DNA of 64,000 bases, from the NCBI GenBank assembly GCA_902702965.1, contig CACRXP010000011.1:443617-507616 (forward strand). The letters are read 5' to 3'. The notes below the pieces were generated by a model that saw only the letters and a program-made list of their open reading frames with translations, did no database searches and was not told the origin of the DNA. Source of the DNA: Spirometra erinaceieuropaei. Taxonomy: Eukaryota; Platyhelminthes; Cestoda; Diphyllobothriidea; Diphyllobothriidae. A program made the translations under genes and the position numbers. This document shows, one piece after another, positions 47,180 to 59,356 of the stretch (positions within the stretch are counted from its first letter, which is position 1; each line of letters opens with the position of its first letter).

Positions 47180-48960
47180 GAAATATCTGGTGTTGTGTGT
47201 GTGTCCCTACACACGTTAATTCCTCATCTCATTCCCGTCCCTCTCTACTCTTTTCCTCACACTTCATCCCCTCCCCTCCCTCTCATTTTCTCCTTCTTTT
47301 TCCACTTCAAAGTGTCCAATGGAGAAGGAGACGTTAAACCACTTAAGCGGTCCAGGCTAACTCGTGTGGCTCTCCCAATAATCAAACCTCGACCCACAGT
47401 GGAGCTCTGCAGCCATCTGAGGATGCCTAAGCAGCCTAACTGAAGGACAGCTTTGCTTACCCCTCGAGGCGGGCGTGGCCAGAAAAGGCAAATGCTGGGA
47501 TTAAGTCATCTGCACGCAGACTACGGCTCGAAGATGAAGGACTCACGGTCGAAACCATCAAGTAAACAACAGCCCACGTCCCTATGTCCTCCCACCCCGA
47601 CTCACAGGATGCTTTGGTGGATACACTCACTTTCTCAGCCTGAAATGCTCGTTCCCTTTTAGAAAAGCTGAGGAGCAGTCGACGGAGACGGAGACGCTCA
47701 AAACGTGGATATCGCTGCTCTCAGGGAGACCAGCTTCTCCGAACAGGACCAACTGGACTAGGTGCCGGCTACACCTGGTTCTGGAGCGTCTGCCCAGAGT
47801 TAGAGAGACGCGACACAGGCCACTCGTATGACATTGTAGGACGACTGTCCTGTCTATCGCAGTTCGTAAACAACAGGCTCAGGAGCCTGCGCCTGCCTCT
47901 ATTTCCCATCACTCAAGGCGGTCTACGGATACTTAACCAACGCAACCACGACATATATCAGTTCCGACTAAACAACGCTACTGACGGGAAATCAGAGATT
48001 CTGGAGCGTTTGGCCGAGCACTACAGAAACCTCCTAAACCATCCCTCCACAGTCGCTGTCGCCGCCATCGACCGACTCCCTCAAATGGAAACGAATAATG
48101 ACCTGGATATGTCTCCTCCTCTCCCAAAAAACAATCACTGCGTACACCAACTGTCCAGCGAAGAAGCATCGGAATTTGACGTGATTCCGGCCGAAGTTTA
48201 CAAGAACGGCGCTTTCAACTCGTGAGTCAACTCACAATGTTGTTTCAGGCGATGTGGCGCCGAGAACCAAGTCTTCGGTGTTTCAAGGATGCGAAAGTCT
48301 TCCATCTCAATAAGCGGAAGGGGGACCAGCATTTGTGTAATAACCAGAGAAGATTCTCGGTCTTCAAAACCAACGGGAATATCTCCGCTCGCATCCTCCT
48401 CAACCGGCTCCCTGAAGGTCGGCGTGGATCTCGACGCCACCGCGGAACCACCGACATGATCTTTACCGCCTGCCAGTCGCAAGAGAATTGTCAGGAAATG
48501 CGAACACATTTATTCACTAAATTTTGCCAACGTGACGAAATCCTTCGATACGATGGATCACAATGTACCTTGGAAAATCATGCAGAAATTCGGCTGTCCT
48601 GACCGATTCACGCATACATCGTGTCACCTCGCGATGGAGAGATGGCGAGTGACACTGATCATGGGACCGTTTCGGAGGCATTTGCAGTTACCAGTGGAGT
48701 GAAGCAGGGCTGCGTACTCGCTCCCACCATCTTCAGCTTCATGTTTGCTGCCACGCTGGTGGACGCCTATTGGGATCCGCACCGTCTACATGACCGACAG
48801 TCATCTTCGCAACAGCTGGCGCATGCAGTCCTTTACGCGTTTCTCTGCGGCTATTATTCATGATTAGCCCTTCGCACATGACTGCTTGATCAACAACGGA
48901 ACGCGTGACTCTTCGGCTCCGTCTGCGCCAACCTCAGACTGACCGTTAACACGGACTAAC
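47180..48960 (+). pseudogene. RTE-like zinc-finger LINE, internally deleted 5' half
   Basis: On +: a 5' leader with a C/T-rich tract at 47,220-47,300; an endonuclease start near 47,690 (DIAALRETSFSEQDQL); then a jump past most of the endonuclease to EILERLAEHYRNLLNHPSTV and AAIDRLPQMETNNDLDM (48,000-48,100), followed by QLSSEEASEFDVIPAEVYKN, RRHRGTTDMIFTACQSQENC and AFAVTSGVKQGCVLAPTIFS (RT motif B, about 48,690). Frames change repeatedly. It ends near 48,960 at CANLRLTVNTD, where a Penelope tail begins, so motif C and the zinc fingers are absent. It is the same family as 9,709-11,477. Confidence 0.75.
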
Positions 48961-49200
48961 CAATTGCTGATAGGAGCGAAAAGGCGAGTTCCAGAGGGCA
49001 GTTCAGAAGATGATGAAGATGCGACCACTGGAACAAGAAGCTTATTGACCTGACGTTTCGGACTTTCACTGTAACCCATCATCAGAAGCAGTCGTGACTG
49101 GTGCTTACGTCTGGGGGCCAGGTTATATAATAGGGAAATAGAACATGTGTTTCGCGTGCCCCTTCTTACCCAACCGTAGGGTAACTTCGGACACTGCATC
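48961..49200 (-). mobile_element. Penelope-like tail fragment
   Basis: On the minus strand it carries the hammerhead-like motif, then gtcaataagcttcttgttcc and the agttccag..ttcgctcctatc end seen in the other tails. It sits exactly between the truncated zinc-finger LINE and the CR1 fragment. Confidence 0.7.
49047..49089 (-). ncRNA. Hammerhead-ribozyme-like motif in Penelope tail
   Basis: The minus-strand order is CTGATGA, T, a weak stem II (gggtta/aagtcc), GAAAC, GTC, AGG. All core blocks are present, but stem II is poorly paired compared with 59,565-59,606. Confidence 0.5.
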
Positions 49201-51050
49201 CCGATTAGCTAGGTCTTTCTTGAAAACATGCTGTTTTCTGAAGATAAGTCGCTTAACTAGGTTTTTATGCGATTTAGGTCAGTAGAGGTTAGTATATTTT
49301 AAGAGTAATAGGCAATGCCTTTGAAAACCCTATTGTAAACGGTACATGCAATATGTCACTATAAATAAACATGGTACTAAAATGTTGTCAGTAATATACA
49401 CATTTAACAGAATATTTTCTATGGGAATGTATGCATTTACTGATACAGGGTTCCTAACTGCAAGTGATTTCTTTCATAACCTCCGATTTTTTTCTCACTC
49501 CCTCTTTTAAAACTTCAGTCAGTCCCTAGGAGCTGTTATTCGATCTTATCAGTGAAATCGGACAGTGGTTTCTGAGAAGGATGAACAATAATTCATTAAA
49601 CTATTTCCAATCCCCGAATATTTCCCCAGAAAAAGATTTCCAGTTTGTGCTGTTTATTTCAGCTTTCATTTTATCTCTAACTCTGGTGGTTTGTTTGGGC
49701 ACAGGAAAATGGAATACTCTCACAATAGCACGAGGTGGTATTTTCAACCTAGAGTAGGTAGACATTTCACCTAATCAGTGCTGTCAAGAGACTTCGGAAG
49801 CACCAGATCCAGACAGTTTGACTGTTGCCTTCGAGCACCCTCGTCGGAAACAAGACGTACTGAGTGAAGAACAACTTGACCATCATATCGGACAAACGCT
49901 GGTCATTAAAGTCTACCATAATCAAGAAGTCAGACCAAATAGCAAATCTTCCTACGTCCCCTGGCAGATGAGCGTCGGTCGTGGGACCATTTCTCGACGG
50001 TCGGTAGACTGTCAAGACGTCGAGCCTTGGTGAACCCGACAACTCAGTAGTTAGCTAAATTGACTCGGAAGTGCACACATGTTTATCTTTTTAGTCTGCA
50101 ACTATAAGCCCATGTTTTACGTACGTGAGTGGGCCCCCTCTCTGAATTCCTGGCCTCTCTCTTCTGAACAGCTGGTATCCGAGCATAATTAACTCACGGT
50201 CGTCCACTCTTTGGTATAGCAAGTTACTGTCAGTGAAATTACATTTGGGGACAGTTTAGACAAGTGGATCATCAATTCGTCAAGTTTTGATAACATGCCC
50301 TGAAAAGTTTTGTGCATGAATTTGAATTTGCGACTTTCGGAGGAAGTGCCTCCGATGGGGCTCGTACCTTTGTCTACTTTGTCGGCCGCGCGGTCATCCG
50401 GGTTAAACTCGCTCAAAAGACGGATTATGGGCGCTGCCTGACTTGGTTGATGAATCTAACCAAATTTCATTTTTCTTCACAGAGCCTCTTTTCTAGTTCT
50501 GGAGTTATTAGACGACGTTTCAGCTTCTCTCTTGGCGAAAAATCCGGTTGTAAAAACGTCAGATTTGCAGCCATTTATCCTAAAGCGCCTGGAGAGAATC
50601 GGCCTGGCCTGTTCGCAGCAGATCAGTACAAAGTTAAGAGGTCAAAGACACGTCAATTCTGAAAGATTTTTGCCCATTTTCCAAGACGAGTAGCCCTGAG
50701 TATTTCGACTGCCTCAGTGAGTTCAGAAATATTACCAAATAGACTTTGGAAGATCGCCAGGTGTTCCAAAACCCACATCTCGGGGGTATTGGAGTTTGAT
50801 TCAAGGAGCCCGTGAATAAAAGTACATCTCCCCCTGAAGAGTTCGTTCTCTATGGGGCGTGGCGCTCTGACAATATCGACTGACGATGGCAGCACGAATG
50901 GTTTTTCGCAGTTCTGTTGTTTGACCTCTGCACTGACAGATTTCCGAGAAACCGTTGGCATGGACGACTGGGAATAATAGACTGTAGTTTCAATGATGGA
51001 CTCGATGTCATTGCTCGTGCTGGGTTTATCCAGTTCAAAATGTATCTGAG
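49201..51050 (-). pseudogene. CR1-like LINE fragment, ORF1 through EEP domain
   Basis: Read on minus from the right: 50,653-50,961 is an ORF1 remnant (RCTFIHGLLESNSNTPEM, parallel to RCIVVHGLRESTNDNPRC in the full copy); 50,189-50,416 is the EEP start (GMLSKLDELMIHLSKLSPNV then ISLTVT); 49,767-50,042 has DFLIMVDFNDQRLSDMM (GDFN altered to VDFN). The part to 49,201 is the EEP-RT linker, homologous to 46,020-46,440. The element is cut at its 5' end by the foldback MITE at 51,161 and at its 3' end by the Penelope tail. Confidence 0.8.
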
Positions 51051-51160
51051 GGCTGCTAAAGGTTTAAAGAGTCATGGCGCCAACCGCTATGCACGGGGCG
51101 GTTGTCGAGTATCCGGTTTGAGTGCCGCGGAAATGTTACTAGGACGTGGCCGTCCACTTA

Positions 51161-52152
51161 CAGTGAATGACCGGTCTCATGAAGTGTTGGCTGAAATTCT
51201 GAAATGCGTTTCCGACTAGGACAGATTACGTAGACGCGGCTGTAATACTGATTATCGTGCGAAATAATCCTAGAGTATTTCGGACTTGGTAGGATGTTAG
51301 CTTTTGCATGCACTGCTCTTCAATCTCCTGTGAAAACCGTACGCGGAAGGAGATGACTACTTGTGTAGCATGCATTTTTCTCATTGGCTTTCGATGGTCT
51401 CGCAAATTCAAATATAGTTTCTAGAAAGCCCGAGTAAAGCATGTTTCCTTTCAGCTGTTTGATAGAAAATCACTTCATCTTTATATTTTGCACTCACAGA
51501 AGGAGTATATTCCCGTGTTAAAAGAGTATCTAACTGTGGGATTTTTAAGACCGTGCAATGTCCATTTATACAGCATTGTACCTCTCCGTTTACCACTGCT
51601 CTTCATGAAATGTACAACATATCCCGCATCCATTGCGAAATTCTATGGGCTTTATACGGTATCTTTTTAAAAGCATGGAAGAATACGTGATTTTCTTTAC
51701 GCGGAACTCGTGCAGGTTGTAGACTGAAATCACTAAACAATAGTGCAACAACTGACCAGGGTACAAATTATTTGGGAAAAAGAAAACATTTTAAAACCTA
51801 ACTAAACTCTTTCGTTGAGCGTAAAATGTAAAAATGAGGTAATTTTTTTATCAAACAACTAAAAGGAAGCATGCATTACTCGGGCTTTCTGGAAACTATA
51901 TTTGAATTTGCGAGATCATCGAAAGCCAATGAGAAAAATGCTTGCTACACAAGTAGTCATCTCCTTCCGCGTACGGTTTTCACAGGAGATTGAAGAGCAG
52001 TGCATGCAAAAGCTAACATTCTACCAAGCCCGAAATACTATAGGATTATTTCGCAAGATAATCAGTAGTACAGCCGCGTCTAAGTAATCTGTCCTAGTCG
52101 GAAACGCATTTCAGAATTTCAGCCAACACTTTATGAGACCGATCACTCACTG
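51161..52152. repeat. Tc1/mariner-like foldback MITE, subfamily A, complete with TA duplication
   Basis: 992 bp. Left end CAGTGAATGACCGGTCTCAT preceded by TA (51,159-51,160); right end ATGAGACCGATCACTCACTG followed by TA (52,153-52,154). Arms of about 370 bp hold the shared ctgaaatgcgtttccgacta block at both ends. Arm identity is high. It lies next to ORF1 of a decayed CR1 copy. Confidence 0.9.
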
Positions 52153-52154
52153 TA

Positions 52155-52830
52155 CATAGGGTTTCTTGTTGCCAGATTCCCTTTTTCCTAGGGTTTTCTA
52201 GTTTTCTCGCCGGCTGTCTTTGTTCTGTTTTTACACTGGTTGTTTTGACTTTGTTGTAGATGCTACAGAATTACCCTTTAAACGACACACTTTTACCTTA
52301 CTTATATCTACTCGTCGGTAGGTATGTGTATCGTCAACTGCACCTAAACTACATTATAATAAAATTTTCGTCTGTTCGATCTCTTTCTCAAGACGATTGA
52401 TCTTGATGCCTAACAGCTGTCATCTACTGCGAATTCTATTTTCCTTTGTTCCGCCTATACATCAGATGAGGCTTTGTGGTCGTGATGGGGTATCCGAGTA
52501 GTCTGGTCCGTCGGCCGGTATACCGGTGGGCAGTAAATCGAGTTGGCATTGCAGCGCGTCATCTTGGGCAGCAGGCCACTAGTCCACCGAGCTTTTTAAA
52601 GTTATGTAAAAATGAAAATCTACAGGATTGACGCTTTTTCTATTGTAAGCGTCTAAGGAATAACTTAAAAAATATCTCGAGAGCAGACGGTCTAGTGGGC
52701 GTTTTCACCTAATTCTGACGTCGTAAATGGACAAGGATCTGACTGGGCAGTGCGACAAGCAGAGTTAAAGAAATAACTCAGCCTCATTCAGATGTTGCCC
52801 AGAAACGTTAACAAACAGTTAGAAGAAAGT
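52155..52830. other. No recognisable gene
   Basis: It contains a palindromic ccggtataccgg at about 52,515-52,526 within a GC-rich patch. A tRNA-like reading was considered and rejected; nothing else is supportable. Confidence 0.35.
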
Positions 52831-53463
52831 ATCTTTCGGTTTTGGATGTCTTTAAAATTCCTGAATAGTATTTTGCCTCGCCTGCCGTTGCAATTGCATT
52901 CAAGGTTTCAAAACTACATGCTGTATACATTCCGTCAAAGGAATATCGTACATCTCTTCACGCCATTAGGAATATGTCACAAAGTATTCACAAAATTTTG
53001 ATGATAATGGATTAGATTATATATTTGATAAGTGGCATTTATAAACATGACGATGCTATGCAGTGTGGATGGACATTTCACGATCTTAAAAATCTCACGA
53101 TAAGAGACTTCTAATACCGAAAGATGTTTTCTCTTCACATAGAAAATTGTAAAAACATAGTCCGATGCCAAATACATACGGGGGAAAATATTGTTGTGCA
53201 CGTTCGAATTCATGAGAGCATCAACAATCAGTTGGAAAATTTCATGCTAGTTAACTAGTTATATTTGGAGAGTGTAGTTATTACAGACGACCGAAAGAAA
53301 GCTCATTAAAAGATAGCATCCTGGCATGTGTAAAATATCTTTCAATAAAACTACGCTAAAATTAATGATACCAATCTATTTAAGAAATTTTCTTGAAGCT
53401 ACAACATACTTCAGAATTTTGGTTAACGATTCGTGGGACAAGACATCGGCTGCACACCTACTG
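52831..53463. repeat. Foldback MITE, subfamily B, degraded right arm
   Basis: It ends gcacacctactg at 53,463 followed by TA, the same terminus as the 25,280 and 59,658 copies. The arm 53,060-53,460 retains the cttaaaaatctcacg, tggagagtgtag and cagaattttggtta blocks. The left arm is barely recognisable, so the left limit is approximate. Confidence 0.55.
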
Positions 53464-53759
53464 TATATATACATGTGTAAAGTGAGTGGGTGGCCCAGCC
53501 CATCAAAAGTGTCGAAATTTACGAATGATTGCTAATCATCCGCAAAGCGATACCAATTCGTGGACTCAATATCCATGTTAGTGAAACACAACTTTAAGAC
53601 AATTAATAACTTAAACTAAATAATAGAAGCAATGTGGCGTAGTTTAGAAATTGCAATTTTTTGGAAAAGCGAAAAATCCCGAAAACGTTCAAAATGGTTG
53701 CAATCTAATAAACTTTATTTTTAAATTTTCAAAACGTCTGTCGTGCAAATAGGTGAGTG

Positions 53760-55690
53760 AATACTTGCTTACTTACTACTTTTACTTGATACGGCTGCGA
53801 TCATGCCTGATCTAGCCGGCCTCGACGATGTCCCGAACTGTACCTCTCCACGCGTGACGATCCGCGGCAGCAGATCTAGACAGCTCAACCCATTCCCTCG
53901 GCCAACGACGGAGACCGAATACCGAAAGTCCAAGAACCACCTCCATGTCTTGACGAACTGTGTCCAGCCAGGTTTTGAACTGACCCCCTCTTCGACGCCT
54001 CCAATGGAACAGCGGTGACCGATCGAGGGCAGTAACACTGAGCTCCTGAGGTGGACAACGAAGAACATGCCCGAACCACCTCAGTCGTCTTTCTTGGATG
54101 GCCTGAGTTATCCTTGAGATGTTGTCGCATCGAGCGGGGACTGTTTCATTTGAGACGAAGTCGGTGAATTTCACTCGAAGGATGGTCCTCAAGCAGTGGT
54201 GGTCAAATACCTCCAGTTTTCGCTCGTCCTCCACGCGCAAATCCCAGCATTCACAACCGTAGAGAAGGACAGACCGGACAGATGCACGGTACACGCGAAT
54301 CTGTGGCGATGGAGAGGTCACGTCGGTTCCGTAGGCATTTCCGAAGGCCTGAAAAAACCCAGCGGGCAGCATCGATTCGGGAGACAATGTCGTCCTTACT
54401 CTGTCCATTAGGCAGCAGCCTCGCCCCAAGGTATTTAAAACTGTCTACTTCTTCAAGTTGACAGTCATCAATCCCGAGGGATGCCTTCTCCTGGTCAGGG
54501 ATGCAGCTTGAGAACACTTTGGTCTTCCCAGCGTTTATGGACAAACCGACTGATTTAGCGACCTCGTTCACGCGTGACACCATAGACTGTAGATCACCAA
54601 AACTTGAAGCAAGTAAGGCGATATCATCGGCATAGTCGAGATCAGTCAGTCGATGTCCGGGTGCAAATTCACCGCCGTCACTCTCGCGTAGGGCCCTCCC
54701 GAGGATCCGGTCAATAGCGTAGTTGAACAGTATTGGTGACAGGATACAACCCTGTCGGACGCCAGACCGAATAGCGAACGGTTGGGAAAAATTGTTGCGG
54801 ACCAGGACTCTCGCGGTAGTGGAGCGATAGTAGGCCTTGATCATGGAGATGATTTTTGCCAGTACACCATCTAGCGCCATTATCCGCCACAGGGACTCAC
54901 GGTGAACGGAATCGAACGCGGCGGCAAAATCAATGAAGCAGACGGCCGTCGGTTGTTGGTAGCTATGGCGAAATTCGAGAATGCGCCTCAATGTGAATAT
55001 CTGGTCTGCGCATCCAGCACGAAATCCAACTTGGTTGGACCCCGTCCTTGAGTCACGCACAGCCTGGAATCGCCTGAGTAGGACAATAGCGAATATCTTC
55101 GCAGCAACGTCGATGAGACTTATGCCGCAGTAGTTTTCGCATCTCGTCTTATCTCCCTTCTTGAGGATAGGTACAAGGATACCTAATCCCCAGTCATCAG
55201 GAACAACCTCGTCTCTCCACGCTCGTTCAATCACCTCATGGAGCCAGGGCGCCAGTGTCGACACAAGACTTGAAAATTTCAGCGGGTATACCGTCCTCTC
55301 CGGGTGCCTTATTATTGCACAACTTTCGTATGGCATCGGCGACTTCTTCCTCGGAGGAGGGATCGCATGGCACTGCATAGATAGGAAAGGGAAGAAACTC
55401 CGCTGAGGAGGAGAGCAAGGATGATGTAAGTTGGGTATCGAAGTTGAGATGGTGCTCAAAGTGCTCACGCCATCGCTCGACTTTGGCCGAGTTGTTAGCA
55501 ATAAAGCCGCCGTTCACATCGCGAACAGAGTCACTCAGTGTAGAGGGCTTACAGCTAACTTGGCGAATCTAACGGTAGAGCTTTCGAGTGTCACCCACTT
55601 TCGAGGCCTGTTCCATGGAGGTCGCTATTTCAGCCCAACAGCCGCTCGGATTGTTTGTTCGAGGTTGTCTCCTCTAGCGCTTTGGCTTAA
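53760..55690 (-). pseudogene. RTE-like LINE reverse transcriptase with two frameshifts
   Basis: On minus: 55,236-55,517 DPSSEEEVADAIRKLCNNKA then PGEDGIPAEIFK; after a shift near 55,250, 54,251-55,501 carries APWLHEVIERAWRDEVVPDD, CENYCGISLIDVAAKIFAIV, AVCFIDFAAAFDSVHRESLW (motif A), IRSGVRQGCILSPILFNYAI (motif B) and LTDLDYADDIALLASSFGDL (motif C, YADD intact) and DSFKYLGARLLPNGQ. After a second shift near 54,400, 53,812-54,429 encodes the tail (LLYGCECWDLRVEDERKLEV, RRLRWFGHVLRCPPQELS). It ends in a short repeat-like agtaagtaag tail near 53,765, as RTE elements often do. The 5' end (endonuclease) is missing; weak coding continues to about 55,690. It has no zinc fingers, unlike the 9,709-11,477 family. 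Confidence 0.85.
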
Positions 55691-56985
55691 AAACCTAACC
55701 CCAAGGCAGCGGTGGCAAGTAAACTTATTTAATGGCGGTTTAGGGTCGCCATGTCACAATGCCGTCATTGGGTTTTGCGGCACTTTATAAGGCTTTCAGC
55801 GTGCCAGACTTCAGCCCACCGCACCCTGGTAGCAATGTCGCTGCTGGTCCGCGTCTGCTTATTCGTCAGACCTGGGTCTGCTTATTTCGCAGATGAATAT
55901 AAAAGTACAAATAGAACAACAGTTAAATATAGTTTTATAGTAAAATTTACGTTTAAATATCTCCTAAGAATTAGTGTAATTTTAGGTGTGACGGTTTGCC
56001 AGCCGCCTACAGTCTGAGGATAGATTCCAAGACGGCTTTCCAAGGATCCTGGTTTTCGTGACTCCTTTGCGTTGGTTGAACTGCGGTTCAGCAAGAGAAA
56101 CAGGATTTTACTTGATTTCACCGATAGGGACTTCGTAGGAACAAAAGTCTTCATAAGGTCAAATGCTTCCAGGTCGATCGGTGATTAAGAAATTAAAAGA
56201 GAATTGACAGGCGCAATCGTATACATAACATTTGGTGTTTATGAAGGGAACTTTTCTTCCGGCAAATTACGTCGCACATTTTGTATGTTCAGGATTAGGC
56301 TGCATTTTAGATCGACCTTAAAGAACCGGTGAATATTCCACGATTTCCAGTGTTTTTAATGGATTGCCCATAAGGACAGATTCTGTTTTATGAGTTTGTT
56401 AAAAATTTTAAAGTAAGGTACTCCTTGGAGGCATTTAACGAAGTATCGAGTGTTTGGGCTTTATTTTCCGTTTGGAACGTTGTCTGGGTCATATTTGAAG
56501 ACTCGCGCAAACAGGAACACTCAACGTCGAATATAACTGTCCCCCACAACGAAAGGTAACAACGAATATGACTAAGATCAATCAGAAAACTCTCCCAAAT
56601 AAATTACCCCTTAAAGGAGTGCTTTGATACCGCCTCCCGTTGACGGATGTCTCTGTAAATTAATTTTTTATAGAATGGGGCCAAGCAAAAATTTCGCCTT
56701 TTAGAGCGTTTCTTTAACTTTGCTAAAGGATTCTGATATTTATCCATCGCCAAAGAAGGAACCTGCCTTGTTAATTATATTGTGGCCACTTGAATTGGTT
56801 TGCTCAAATATAGAATCCGTTTTACGATAATGAATGGACGGCAGAGTCACTGAATGCATACTGATAGTATGCTGAAGATACTAATGTTTTGCTCGTTCCA
56901 TTTCTGAATTAGGTTTTCGAGGAAGCCAGACTGCGCAAAAAGTAGTATTTCATAAGTTCAAATCTGAAAATGACAGTTCGGCTGC
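55691..56985. other. About 1.3 kb with no recognised gene
   Basis: Short frames without family resemblance. The left end may hold a further remnant of the RTE-like element; nothing else was seen. Confidence 0.35.
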
Positions 56986-56989
56986 TGCT

Positions 56990-58740
56990 GACAGAAGCGA
57001 ACAGGCGAGTTCCAGGTAGCAGTTCAGAAAAGGAAGATGCGATCGCCGGAACAAGAAATTTATTTGCCTGACGTTTCGGATCCTCACTCGAATCCATCAT
57101 CGGAGACATTTGCAGATAGAGGTAAAGGTGGCACCAGGAATGCAGTATTTATAGCACGTGGCTGCCGTGGGACCGTATGCGCACTGCAATTAACTGTTCT
57201 CGTAATCACCACTGGGGTCGTAATTGATGCGGTGGTGGCTTGTCGGTCCGAGTCCGAGTCGTTAATGGCCGCGATTTCGTCATCCGTGCTGGATGCTGGT
57301 GTGACGATTGCTCGGCAAACTGGCTCACTGTCACCGTGATGATTGCTCGCCCGCGCCCTCCCCACGTGACTGATTCTCCTGCCCAGGGAAAATCGCAGTA
57401 CGCTATAGGGTACCGGGAGGTCATTGTGTTTGTTGATGGATTGCGGGCCTGAGAACCATGACTCGAGCAGCTCGCGGCTCACGCGGTTGTCACCCCTTGC
57501 GAGGATTTCGGCCTCTTGAAATTTGAAAATATGGCCGGATCCCGTCGAGTGTGCCGCCACCTGAGAGTTAGCGTCTCCCCGCCTCACTGCTGCTGCGTGC
57601 TCGGCAATTCGCGTACGGAGTAATCTCCCAGTTTCTCCGACATAATTGCTTTGTCCGCAACTACACCAGATCCAGTAAATGACTCCAGACGTGTCCTGCT
57701 GTGGCAGTGGGTCTTTTGGCCTCATGACTTGGCGCCTAATGGTTGCTTCCGGCCTGCGTGCAACCCCAACTCCAAGTGGAGTGAGAAGACGACTGACGGC
57801 TTCCGAGACGTTCTTCACGTACGGAAGAGCCCGCCAAAATTTGGGTCCGGTTGGATTTGGTCTCTGGTGTCCTTTTCATATGCACTGGTTGACAAAGTTG
57901 CGCGGGTAACCATTGGCTCTCATTACCCGTCGGAGGTATTGTAGTTCGGCAATTTTGTCTTCCGGCTCACTGCAGTGCGTTTCGACACGCCGATAGAGCG
58001 TCCTTACACAACTGCGTTTGTGGCTGATTGGGTGGTTGCTGTTGAAGTTCAGTACTTACATCGTATTTGTCGCTTTCCTGAACACTTTGGTCTTTAGTCC
58101 ACTACCATCTTTGCGGCATACGAGGACATCCGGGAAGGCCAGCTGGTTGTTCTCTTCTTCCTCCATCGTAATTTGAATGTCCGGGAAGACGGCGTCGAGA
58201 TGTTCTTTGAATGTCAACACCTGATCCCGTTCGATGACGACGAAGGTATCATCCACATACCGGGCCCAAAACTTCGGTCTGTGGTGTTAGAAGATCAGCG
58301 ACTCTAACCTCTGCAGGACCGCCACGGCGATGAATCCCGAAATCGGCGAACCCATTGGTGTGCCCTTCACCTGTTCGTAGATTGTCCCGTCGAACGTGAA
58401 GTACGTCCTGAGACAGAACTTTAGGAGCTGAAGGACTTGGGCATGTCCGAGACGATTCTCCGTTTCATCGTATTTGTTTCGTAGGAGTAGCTGGACGGTC
58501 TCGATTGCCAGATCCTGGGGGATAGAAGTAAAAAGGGACGTGACATCAAAAGATACCATGACCTCATTGGGCAAGAGACTTACTCCTTTAAGCTTCTCCA
58601 GGAATTGCGTTGACGAACAGACCGTGGTGTCCGAATCGGCGGTCAGAAATTTGAGGCGCCGAAACAGCCATCTTGCCAGTCCGTACGTTGGAGGGGATCT
58701 TGGAGAAAGGCCGCCAAATAGAGAGCCCTGTACAGATATG
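56990..58740 (-). pseudogene. Penelope-like element: RT, linker, GIY-YIG endonuclease and 3' tail
   Basis: A single minus frame runs from about 58,700 to 57,084, broken only by TAA at 58,287-58,289, TAA at 58,056-58,058 and TGA at 57,876-57,878. Order: LARWLFRRLKFL, then EVMVSFDVTSLFTSIPQDLA (RT motif A), YEQVKGTPMGSPISGFIAVA (motif B), FWARYVDDTFVVIER (motif C, YVDD), NNQLAFPDVLVCRK, a linker with KFWRALPYVKNVSEAVSRLL, then the GIY-YIG domain (GVIYWIWCSCGQSNYVGETG, RTRIAEHAAAVRRGD, VAAHSTGSGHIFKFQEAEIL). Penelope-like elements are telomerase-related retroelements; the GIY-YIG enzyme opens the target. The 3' tail with its ribozyme-like motif follows to 56,990. It is 5'-truncated; the N-terminal block next door belongs to another copy. 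Confidence 0.92.
57066..57107 (-). ncRNA. Hammerhead-ribozyme-like motif in Penelope tail
   Basis: On minus: gtct, CCGATGA (one change from CTGATGA), T, then GGATTC/GGATCC (stem II with one wobble), GAAAC, GTC, aggc. The stem I arms gtct/aggc pair with one G-T wobble. The U-to-C change in the core would be expected to weaken or abolish cleavage. Confidence 0.6.
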
Positions 58741-58810
58741 TAGACGTTTGCAGACCGCTGTTGAAAGCAAATATGAGATATGCTTTACCGGCGCAAAATG
58801 ATAGGAGTAA

Positions 58811-59356
58811 TTACTGTATCTTTTGTTGGGGGGGACAGAGCCTCAGGAGCTGAAGGATTTGAGCGTGTCCATGACGAATCTCCGTTTCATCGTATTTGCT
58901 TTCTAGTAGCGGCTCGATTGTCTCGATCGCCAGGTCCTTGGGAATAGAAGTAAAAAGGGATGTAACATCAAAAGATACCATGACCTCATTTCGATGGAGG
59001 CTTACCCCTTTGAGTTTCTCCAGGAATTGTGCTGACGAAGAGACCGTGGTTTCTGACTCAGCGGTCAGGAACTTGAGACGCCGGAACAGCCACTTAGCCA
59101 TTCCGTACGTTGGAGTCTCTTTGAGCGACACGATGGGTCGGAGAGGAGCGCCGTCTTTGTGCACCTTAGGGAGGCCATAGAATCGGGCAAAAGCCGTATC
59201 TTGGGGTCTCGCCATGCGTCTGTCGGTCGGTGTTATTGCGTCGGACTTCTCCAAGTCCAAAAACGTAACACTAATTTCGCGTGTCAGCGCTTTTACAGGG
59301 TTCGTTGCACATGGGAAACAGAACTGTCGGTCCTCCAGTAAACCTTTGGTTGGTTC
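58811..59356 (-). pseudogene. Penelope-like element, N-terminal block and RT start, second copy
   Basis: It encodes PTKGLLEDRQFCFPCATNPV then KALTREISVTFLDLEKSDAI, PTDRRMARPQDTAFARFYGL, PKVHKDGAPLRPIVSLKETP, and EVMVSFDVTSLFTSIPKDLA (RT motif A). It stops at QLLRLC, after which unrelated sequence leads into the other copy. It overlaps in content with 58,400-58,740, so the two are distinct copies lying head to tail on the same strand. The 183-codon frame is open throughout. Confidence 0.85.

Noticed and set aside
52470..52570. tRNA- or SINE-like GC-rich patch with ccggtataccgg palindrome
   Set aside because: The boxes do not fall at tRNA spacing and there is no second copy or A-rich tail nearby.
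56909..57109. Minus-strand 66-codon frame beginning MSPMMDSSEDPKRQ
   Set aside because: It is a reading through the Penelope tail and ribozyme-like motif, not a gene; similar frames occur at every tail.
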